From: Desulfotomaculaceae bacterium
Lineage (GTDB): Bacteria > Bacillota > Desulfotomaculia > Desulfotomaculales > Pelotomaculaceae
DNA length: 9,775 bases
NCBI GenBank assembly: GCA_028704035.1
Contig: JAQVLS010000049.1
Coordinates: 1 to 9,775, forward strand
Reading direction: 5' to 3'
Below the pieces are notes generated by a model. The model saw only the letters and a program-made list of their open reading frames with translations. It did not search any database and had not been told where the DNA came from. Made by a program: the position numbers and the translations under genes. Each line of letters starts with the position of its first letter. Position 1 is the stretch's first letter. Of the stretch, positions 1 to 7,300 are shown in pieces.

Positions 1-21
1 AGTATGTCATATATGCTCTAC

Positions 22-29
22 AAGGAGAG
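22..29 (+). promoter_or_regulatory. Ribosome binding site deciding the TTG start of the ccpN-like gene
   Basis: AAGGAGAG lies 6 nt before the TTG at 36-38, an optimal distance. The frame is open leftward to the window edge, but no ATG, GTG or TTG occurs upstream in this frame, so this site fixes the start. Only 35 nt of upstream sequence are present, so no promoter can be called. Confidence 0.75.
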
Positions 30-35
30 ATTGAT

Positions 36-674
36 TTGAAACTTACCAAGCGGCAGGAGAATATTCTTGAGATCGTTACCAACCACGGTCCGATTACTGG
101 TGAACGCATCGCCGGAATGCTTTCCCTGACCAGAGCCACACTCAGGCCCGACCTGGCCATACTCACGATGTCCGGTCTGCTTGAGGCTCGTCCCAGGGTG
201 GGTTATTTCCATAGCGGCAAGTCCCGGTACAGAGTTGTTGCGGAAAAACTGAATAGTGTTTTGGTCGACAGTGTCAAATCAGTCCCGATAGTCGTAAATG
301 AAAAAAGTTTCGTTTATGACGCGGTGGTAACAATGTTTATCGAGGATGTGGGCACTCTTTTTGTGGTTAAAGAAGGAGGTCTGCTGGAAGGGGCAGTATC
401 CCGTAAGGACCTTCTGAAAACGACTTTGGGCGGCCATGATATTCAAAGATTGCCAATCAAAGTGGTTATGACCAGGATGCCCAATCTGATCCACACCACG
501 CCGGAAGAAACGGTATGGCTGGCAGCGAAAAAAATAATATCCCACGAGGTTGACGCCCTGCCTGTGGTGCGCAAGGTTACTCTCTCTGATGAGCAGGAGG
601 GTTTTGAGGTAGTGGGGCGTTTAAGCAAAACCAATATTACCAGGCTGTTTGTTGAGCTGGGAGAAGGGTATTAA
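36..674 (+). CDS. ccpN: CcpN-like transcriptional repressor (winged HTH plus paired CBS motifs)
   Basis: This is a 212-residue protein. Residues about 4-58 form a winged helix-turn-helix of the HTH_11/DeoR-like kind: the segment ITGERIAGMLSLTRATLRPD is the HTH, and GLLEARPRVGYFHSG is the wing. Residues about 80-137 and 143-205 are two CBS motifs; PNLIHTTPEETVWLAAKKI and ALPVVRK are typical of the second. CBS pairs bind adenine nucleotides. In Bacillus subtilis, CcpN represses gluconeogenic genes (gapB, pckA) during glycolysis and its gene is followed by yqfL; the same order is seen here. It starts at TTG with a good ribosome site, and the next Met is residue 28, inside the HTH, so a later start is unlikely. 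The family assignment is firm. The targets in this organism, possibly including this operon or pckA/gapdh genes, are inference. Confidence 0.88.
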   Translation: MKLTKRQENILEIVTNHGPITGERIAGMLSLTRATLRPDLAILTMSGLLEARPRVGYFHSGKSRYRVVAEKLNSVLVDSVKSVPIVVNEKSFVYDAVVTMFIEDVGTLFVVKEGGLLEGAVSRKDLLKTTLGGHDIQRLPIKVVMTRMPNLIHTTPEETVWLAAKKIISHEVDALPVVRKVTLSDEQEGFEVVGRLSKTNITRLFVELGEGY

Positions 675-681
675 AGGGGGG
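673..681 (+). promoter_or_regulatory. G-rich ribosome site abutting the GTG start of the PPDK regulatory gene
   Basis: AAAGGGGGG runs directly into the GTG at 681-683 and overlaps the end of the ccpN stop codon (672-674). The spacing to GTG is unusually short. An in-frame ATT at 690 would have more normal spacing, but ATT starts are very rare. GTG is retained as the likelier start. Translation probably relies on ribosomes finishing ccpN. Confidence 0.45.
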
Positions 682-1511
682 TGTACAACATTTCTGATAA
701 AACTATAATTTATATTGTCTCCGACTCTGTGGGTGAAACCGCAGAACTGGTAGCCCTGGCCGCAGCAAGTCAATTTAATAACGGCATTGTGGATATACGC
801 CGGGTGCCTTATGTCAATGATCCCAATGAAATACCCGAGATTGTGGAGGAAGCCAGCAGCTTCAACAGCATTATCGCTTACACCCTGGTTATTCCGGAGT
901 TAAGGGATGCGCTGATCCGCGAGGCGGAAAAACACAACATTGCGACAGTGGATATTATGACGCCGATGCTGGAGGCGCTGTCAACGGTTATCCACCGCCG
1001 GCCGAAGCTGGAGCCCGGGCTGGTCAGGCGGATGGATGACGAGTATTTTCGCAAGGTCGAGGCTATCGAGTTTGCCGTCAAGTACGATGATGGCAAGAAC
1101 CCGCGGGGCATTATCCGCGCCGACCTGGTTTGTATCGGTGTGTCCCGTACATCCAAAACACCGCTCTGCATGTATCTGGCTCACAAACGCTTAAAAGTAG
1201 CTAACGTGCCACTGGTGCCGGAAGTAGCGCCGCCCAAGGAAATATTTCAACTGCAGCCATATAAATTGGTCGGACTGACGATCAAACCCAAGCATCTAAA
1301 TGAGATCCGCCGGGAAAGGCTCAATACCCTTGGTTTAACCTCAAACGCCGACTACGCCAGCATGGAGCGGATACTAAAAGAGCTTGAATACGCGGAAGAC
1401 ATTATGAAGAAAGCCGGCTGCCAGATAATTGATGTGACTAACAAGGCTATAGAAGAAACCGCCACCAGGGTTATGGAGATTTACTACAGGGGGGAAAGAC
1501 TTGTCAAATAA
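681..1511 (+). CDS. yqfL: Pyruvate,phosphate dikinase regulatory protein (bifunctional Ser/Thr kinase and phosphorylase, DUF299)
   Basis: This 276-residue protein has the length usual for the family (about 270). Its N-terminus carries the family hallmark IIYIVSDSVGETAEL (residues about 9-23). A P-loop-like GVSRTSKTP lies at residues 153-161, and TIKPKHLNEIRRERL follows near residues 201-215. Known family activity: ADP-dependent phosphorylation of a threonine in PPDK, which inactivates it, and Pi-dependent removal of that phosphate, which reactivates it. The gene directly precedes and overlaps the PPDK gene, so the substrate is almost certainly the neighbouring enzyme rather than PEP synthase, which related proteins regulate in proteobacteria. 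It sits 6 nt after the ccpN-like gene, as in B. subtilis, where YqfL modulates CcpN-controlled gluconeogenesis. The exact start (GTG at 681) is slightly uncertain because the ribosome site is so close. Confidence 0.93.
   Translation: MYNISDKTIIYIVSDSVGETAELVALAAASQFNNGIVDIRRVPYVNDPNEIPEIVEEASSFNSIIAYTLVIPELRDALIREAEKHNIATVDIMTPMLEALSTVIHRRPKLEPGLVRRMDDEYFRKVEAIEFAVKYDDGKNPRGIIRADLVCIGVSRTSKTPLCMYLAHKRLKVANVPLVPEVAPPKEIFQLQPYKLVGLTIKPKHLNEIRRERLNTLGLTSNADYASMERILKELEYAEDIMKKAGCQIIDVTNKAIEETATRVMEIYYRGERLVK
1488..1494 (+). promoter_or_regulatory. Ribosome binding site for the TTG start of ppdK
   Basis: AGGGGGG, followed by AAAGAC, lies 6 nt before TTG at 1501, inside the coding sequence of the preceding gene. 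It supports the TTG start, whose product begins MSNKYVYLFEEG as PPDKs typically do. The next Met is residue 16, which would delete the conserved first strand. Confidence 0.65.
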
Positions 1512-4146
1512 ATATGTTTATCTTTTTGAAGAAGGTGGGGCAGGCATGAAAAACTTGCTGGGAGGTAAGGGCGCTAACCTTGCCGAAATGACCAACATCG
1601 GCCTCCCCGTTCCTCCCGGTATTATTATTACAACGGAGACATGCAAAGAATTTTCAGCAATGGGGCAAAAGTTCCCCGCCGGCCTGGAAGAGCAGGTCAA
1701 AGAAAAGATATTGACACTGGAAGGCAGGCTGGGGAAAAAATTTGGCGACAGAGCTAACCCCCTACTTGTTTCTGTACGTTCCGGCGCCCCCGTTTCTATG
1801 CCCGGGATGATGGATACCGTATTGAATCTGGGCTTGAATGATATTACAGTAGAAGCTTTGAGCAAAAGCACCGGCAACGAACGCTTCGTCCTGGACTGCT
1901 ACCGCCGCTTTATAAATATGTTCGGCGACGTGGTTATGGACATTGATCATTGTAAGTTTGAACGGATCCTGGACCGGCAAAAAACCAAGGCCCAGGTTAA
2001 TAATGATAACCAGCTCTCGGGCGGGGAATGGCGGGAAGTCATCGCCGAATATAAAAAGCTGATAAAAAGGGAAACCGGGCAGGACTTCCCACAGGACCCC
2101 ATAGAGCAGCTTTTTATGACAATATACGCTGTCTTCAATTCCTGGAATAACGATCGCGCCGTAGTTTACCGGAGGATAAATAAAATCCCGGAAGATCTGG
2201 GGACCGCCGTGAACATTCAGGTGATGGTGTTCGGCAATAGGGGCAATGACAGCGGCACCGGCGTGGCTTTTACGCGCAACCCTTCCACCGGTGAGAAAAA
2301 ACTATATGGCGAATACCTGATTAACGCGCAGGGCGAAGACGTGGTGGCCGGTATCCGGACGCCGCAGCCGATAGCCGCCCTGGCACAGGATATGCCTGTT
2401 ATATTCAAACAGTTCGAAGAGATCTGCAGGCTTTTAGACACACACTACCGCGATATGCAGGATATAGAATTTACTGTTGAGTGCGGCAAATTGTGGATAC
2501 TGCAGACAAGAAACGGGAAACGTACCGTCCAGGCGGCGATCAAAATTGCCGTGGATATGGTGAATGAGGGCCTGATCACCAGGGAAGAAGCAGTATTGCG
2601 GATCGAACCGGTTCAGCTTGACCATCTCCTGCACCATCGCATTGACCCTGCGGCAAAGCTTGACATCATAGCCGGCGGATTACCCGCCTCACCGGGCGCT
2701 GCTTCCGGCATGGCTGTGTTTGATGCGGATGTGGCGGAAAAGCTCGGCCAGGAAGGCAAAAAACTCTTGCTTGTGCGTACGGAGACTACCCCCGACGACA
2801 TTCACGGGATTCTACATGCCCAGGGCATCCTGACTTCAAGAGGCGGTATGACCAGCCACGCCGCAGTAGTGGCCAGGGGCATGGGCAAGCCGTGTGTATG
2901 CGGGTGCGAAGCCCTGCAGATTGACTACGAAAAAAATGAGTTTAAAGTCGGCGGCCTGGTGGTAAAGCAGGGCGATATTATTTCTGTCGACGGCTCCACC
3001 GGGAATATTCTCATCGGCGCCGTGCCGATGATTGCCCCTGGGTTATCTGCGGAATTTCAGCAGCTCCTGCAATGGGCGGACCAGCTCCGCACCCTCAGGG
3101 TAAGAGCAAACGCGGATAACCGGGAGGACGCCGCCAAAGCCAGGGAATTTGGCGCTGCCGGCATTGGTCTGACCAGGACGGAGCATATGTTTATGGCCCA
3201 GGATAGGTTGCCGCTTGTCCAGGAAATGATCCTGGCGGGCAGCCTGAAGGAAAGGGAAGATGCGGTTAATAAACTACTGCCCCTGCAGCGGGAAGATTTT
3301 TATGGAATTTTAAAAGCTATGGACGGCTATCCGGTTACCATCAGACTGCTGGACCCGCCTCTGCATGAATTTTTGCCGGACGCTGAGGGGTTGATGGTCG
3401 AGATTACGCGGCTAAAGCTGACCGACGGCGATGAAACGGAAATCAATAATAAGGAAGAACTTCTGCGCAAGGTCAGGTCTCTTTCTGAACACAACCCCAT
3501 GCTCGGCCACCGGGGTTGTCGCCTGGGGCTCTCTTTTCCGGAAATTTACGCCATGCAGACCAGGGCTATTTTCCAGGGCGCCGCGAAACTGGTTGAAGAA
3601 GGTTTTAACCCAATCCCTGAATTAGAGATACCGCTGGTCATTGAAGTGAAGGAGCTGGCACATTTACGTCAACTTATTGACAAAGTAGCCAGTGAAGTTA
3701 AGGAAGACACCGGAGTGGACTTTCAATATACTGTGGGGACGATGATCGAAATTCCCAGGGCGGCCCTTTTAGCTGATGAAGTGGCGGCAGAGGCGGATTT
3801 CTTCTCTTTCGGCACTAACGACTTGACCCAGACGACTTTTGGTTTTTCCAGGGACGATGCGGAAGGAAAGTTTATGCGCAATTACCTTGACCTTAAAATA
3901 CTGGACGACAATCCATTTATGGTGCTCGACCGCAAGGGCGTTGGTAAACTAATGCAGATGGCGGTGGAATTGGGCCGCCGCACCAAGCCCGACCTGCTGA
4001 TCGGGATCTGTGGGGAGCACGGCGGGGAGCCCGGTTCGATTGAATTTTGCCATAACATCGGCCTGGATTATGTCAGCTGCTCACCGTTTCGGGTGCCCAT
4101 AGCGAGGCTTGCCGCCGCCCAGGCCGCTGTGATCAACAAAGACTAA
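1501..4146 (+). CDS. ppdK: Pyruvate, phosphate dikinase
   Basis: This 881-residue cytosolic enzyme interconverts pyruvate + ATP + Pi and PEP + AMP + PPi. In anaerobes it can run in the glycolytic or the gluconeogenic direction. The N-terminal ATP-grasp domain (about 1-340) has GGKGANLAEM with K23, VRSGAPVSMPGMMDTV with R93, and the nucleotide ligands D321, E323 and Q335. The swivelling phosphohistidine domain (about 385-510) has GGMTSHAAVVARG with catalytic H453; T451, two residues before it, is the expected target of the regulatory protein. The C-terminal PEP/pyruvate barrel (about 530-880) shows R559 (GLTRTEHMF), R615 (TIRLLDPP), E750 (MIEIPRA), N773/D774 (FGTNDLTQ) and the proton-donor C837 (GICGEHGGEP). 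The length matches the family and there is no frameshift. It overlaps the upstream regulator gene by 11 nt, which implies translational coupling. A terminator-like hairpin follows 79 nt after the stop. Confidence 0.98.
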   Translation: MSNKYVYLFEEGGAGMKNLLGGKGANLAEMTNIGLPVPPGIIITTETCKEFSAMGQKFPAGLEEQVKEKILTLEGRLGKKFGDRANPLLVSVRSGAPVSMPGMMDTVLNLGLNDITVEALSKSTGNERFVLDCYRRFINMFGDVVMDIDHCKFERILDRQKTKAQVNNDNQLSGGEWREVIAEYKKLIKRETGQDFPQDPIEQLFMTIYAVFNSWNNDRAVVYRRINKIPEDLGTAVNIQVMVFGNRGNDSGTGVAFTRNPSTGEKKLYGEYLINAQGEDVVAGIRTPQPIAALAQDMPVIFKQFEEICRLLDTHYRDMQDIEFTVECGKLWILQTRNGKRTVQAAIKIAVDMVNEGLITREEAVLRIEPVQLDHLLHHRIDPAAKLDIIAGGLPASPGAASGMAVFDADVAEKLGQEGKKLLLVRTETTPDDIHGILHAQGILTSRGGMTSHAAVVARGMGKPCVCGCEALQIDYEKNEFKVGGLVVKQGDIISVDGSTGNILIGAVPMIAPGLSAEFQQLLQWADQLRTLRVRANADNREDAAKAREFGAAGIGLTRTEHMFMAQDRLPLVQEMILAGSLKEREDAVNKLLPLQREDFYGILKAMDGYPVTIRLLDPPLHEFLPDAEGLMVEITRLKLTDGDETEINNKEELLRKVRSLSEHNPMLGHRGCRLGLSFPEIYAMQTRAIFQGAAKLVEEGFNPIPELEIPLVIEVKELAHLRQLIDKVASEVKEDTGVDFQYTVGTMIEIPRAALLADEVAAEADFFSFGTNDLTQTTFGFSRDDAEGKFMRNYLDLKILDDNPFMVLDRKGVGKLMQMAVELGRRTKPDLLIGICGEHGGEPGSIEFCHNIGLDYVSCSPFRVPIARLAAAQAAVINKD

Positions 4147-4225
4147 TTAAATTAAGCCTTATGAACGGTTGGCTGAAGCCCTAGAAGACTTATATTAAGA
4201 CTGTGAGAAACTCTATATAAAATAG

Positions 4226-4270
4226 AAACGGGGTACTATCTTTAGAAATTTAAAAGATAGTACCCCGTTT
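4226..4270. terminator. Perfect 18-bp hairpin, probable bidirectional terminator
   Basis: AAACGGGGTACTATCTTT (4226-4243) is exactly complementary to 4253-4270, with a 9-nt loop. The stem has an A-run before it and a short T-run (4268-4271) after it on the + strand. The - strand reads out through CGTTTCTATTTTATATAG, which is also T-rich. It lies between two convergent genes, 79 nt after the ppdK stop and 64 nt beyond the stop of the giant gene, so it fits a terminator shared by both. The T-tracts are short or broken on both sides, so efficiency is uncertain. The rest of the 188-nt intergenic stretch (4147-4334) shows no gene, promoter or other repeat that I can support. Confidence 0.82.
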
Positions 4271-4334
4271 TGTTGCTTGGCAAAATTACTAGTAAGTCTG
4301 CTAATAAAAATGTTCGTTTAATAGTGTAACAATA

Positions 4335-7300
4335 TTAAATCTCCAAGCTGAATTCAATCATAACCAGTTGATCTTCCCAATTCATCAGGGAAATACCCCG
4401 GGGCGGAGAAGTAATATTGAGGATCACTGTATTTGAAATAATAGTACCGAAACGATTGGGACTTTCCGGATCAATCAGGAAGGTACCCTGAGCGTTATTG
4501 GTCACGATTGTGGTTTTATTGCTTAGTATCTTGACGGAGAATATAGCAACAGCAGGATCATTGGAAGCAAGAGTGCCTAGTGACCAGGTAACAGTTCCGT
4601 TCGCGGTTTCGCCGCTGTGGGTAAGAGTTCCCACAGATACGGATACAACACTATTGAAGGCCAAATCAGAGGGTAGAAGATCTTCAATGATAATATCATA
4701 AAGTACTCTGGGGGAGGGGTTGAAGATTGCCAAATGGTACTCGATGATTTGGTTCATTTTTCCGCTGATGGGCAGAGTGGTAAAAGCACCGTCTTCGGTG
4801 GCATTGCGCTGCTCTTTTGTGATCGTAATAGTACCGTCAGTGACATGTATATCCATTAGCGCATCAACGGGTGGCGCGGGCGTATCGGGATCAAGATACC
4901 AGTTACCCATGGCGCTGTTCGTTTGGGTGGCAACAAAAGTAAATGGATCAACAGCTGCTGAAACCACCAAAGCATCAAATTGATAGATATCAGTATAGGT
5001 ACCGCCAACAGCACTAACATAAGGAATTATGGGGAAAGCGATGAATTGTCCATTTACCTCGGCGGGAGTGATAGGTTGACCATTTAGCTTAGCATTATTG
5101 TTGTACTCCTGACCAACAGGCAAAATATCAGTGAATTGCGCGTTATAGGCTACTGTTCCATTAGGCAGGGTAAAGCTGACTGTATAAGTGATTACGGCTC
5201 CAACGACAGTATTAGCCACATTAGCGATTTTACTGATTTGAATATTAGGATATTCTTGATAAACGGTGTCGGAGTCCACCGGACCAATGGTAATGGGAGT
5301 TGTCAGGTCGGTGTCATAGAAGGCTGTTGCTGCATTAGCGTTACTTCCCCCCGCACTTACGCCTGGTAAAACTATCATGTCGAATAAAAGGTACTCGGAA
5401 CCACCTGGAGGGATAGTGGCTAAAGTCCAAATTACTGTGCTCGTCATAGTGTCATAAATTGCAGTCCCCGCAGTGACATTGTTAATACCTGCAAACTGAG
5501 CAAAAGGTTCCAGGAAATCGCTGACAACCACATTATAAGCTGTAGATGCCCCGATGTTATCCACCCTGAGACTGAAGCGGACCGTGTCCCCTACTTCCAC
5601 AGAAATGGGTATTGCCATAAATCCAGTTCCCTGGGTGACGTTGCGCTGTAGTTTTTCCAGCACGACCAAAGGTCTGCTGACCATGACATCCTGGTCGGCA
5701 TTAGCAGGGGTGGCCGGAGTACCGAAGGAATCGATATCCCAGTTGACCTGAGTGCTGTTGGCCTGGATTTCGGTATAGGGTGAGGAATCATTGGCCATAA
5801 CAATACGGGATAGGAATTGATAGGTAATAACCAATTCACCTGTACTGGCATCGAGGATCGGTTCACTAGGAAAGGTAATGACTTGACCGGTAACAGTTGG
5901 GGATATTTCTATGCCGTTCTTGGTTGCAGTATCACCATATAGTTGCTGACTCGGCAGTGTATCTGTCACCACTACATTATAGGCAATAGTGCCATTGGGT
6001 ACGATCAGGGTCAGGGTGTAAGTGAGGAATTGACCCAAAACAGCAACGGTTGAGTCGACGGTTTTTTGCAAACTCAAGGAAGTAAGCTGGGCAAGAACGG
6101 TATTAGAAGTAAGGGGTCCATAGATGACGTCAGGTGAAATATTGGTTGCGGCAAAGGTAGCATTCAGGGTATCGGGAATAGTGTCTCCGGACCCACCCCC
6201 AGGCAAAATCGTGACAGCGACGATGGCATTATAGCTAGTATTGGGGGGGATAGAGTCTATGGCCCAGGTAACGGTTCCGCCGGACTCTGTAATGAATCCC
6301 ACAGGGGGAGGATTAAGAGGGCCGATGTATTGGAGTAAGCTGCTAAGAATATCAAATACATTGACGTGATAGATGGTATTACTCAAACTGGGGTTACCAA
6401 CAGTCAATTGGTAATGAACAACATCCCCCACAGAAACCTGAATGGGTGGAATTTGTGTAAAAGGACCAGCCCCACCGGTGGTAAAGTTTCGCTGGGCTTT
6501 GGCCACAGTAATGCTGCTATCGGTAACAAAAACATCCACAGAAGCGTTCTGAGTAGGACCAGCCGGCCCCCCTTCAGCTAGGTTATAGGTGATGGAAGCA
6601 TTGTCTGTTTGGATTTCCTGAGGCGATGATGTAATGGTGTCTACGGTAGTTTGAAAGGTATAGGTGATAGTCTCATCTGCTAAAGTAGCGTTAATGGTTC
6701 CCTCCGCCGGGAAGGTTAAAGTCGGCGAGGGAATAATAGGAATAGTATTTCGAGTCAGGCTATTGGGTATATAACTCTGGTTTGCAGGTAGGACATCGCT
6801 AACCTGGACATCGTAGGCTATATTCCCTTTGGGTATAGTTATAGACACTGTATAGGTGAGTGTATCACCGACAAAGACATTAGGATGATCCACTGCTTTA
6901 GTGATAGCAGGGGGACTAAAATCGAAACCAACGGTGTTGGAAAGAGCCGGGCCAAGATTGCCAAGATTAGCTGGGTTAGATTTATAGATGGTAGAGGCGT
7001 TGTTTTGGACGGTTGTTCCGGGCGCGGAGCCCGTTGTTTCCATTACGGAAAAGACCAAAACAGCTGTGTCACCAGCTAGAATGGGGGTAGTTTGGGTCCA
7101 GGTCAAGGCGCCGTCAGGGTTTCCGGGAGCAACAGAGGAAATAACTGTACCGCCGGCTGGAGTTAGTGAATAAATACCGGTGTAAGTGATGTCGTTATCC
7201 AGGACATCGGTTGTGACATTGGTATAGGCTGTGTTAAGACCATTGTTAGTTAGGGTAATGCGGTATTCGATGGTATCCCCGATTGTTACCCCTGGAATTA

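Noticed and set aside
1..35. Promoter or operator before the ccpN-like gene
   Set aside because: Only 35 nt are present. TATGCT-like strings are too weak and too close to the start to support a call.
878..1184. - strand reading frames of 97 and 67 codons opposite the PPDK regulatory gene
   Set aside because: They are antisense to a strongly conserved gene, overlap each other in different frames, and show no start signals or domain motifs.
3431..3625. 64-codon + strand reading frame inside ppdK
   Set aside because: It is out of frame within the conserved PEP-binding domain of PPDK and has no supporting signal.
4226..4270. Inverted repeat as the end of an insertion sequence
   Set aside because: The arms are separated by only 9 nt, with no transposase or target duplication nearby. 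The position between convergent genes fits a terminator better.
5591..5866. 91-residue reading frame on the - strand inside the giant gene
   Set aside because: It lies in another frame of the same strand as module A5/B5, has no ribosome site and no recognisable motif. The main frame is uninterrupted there and shows clear domain conservation.
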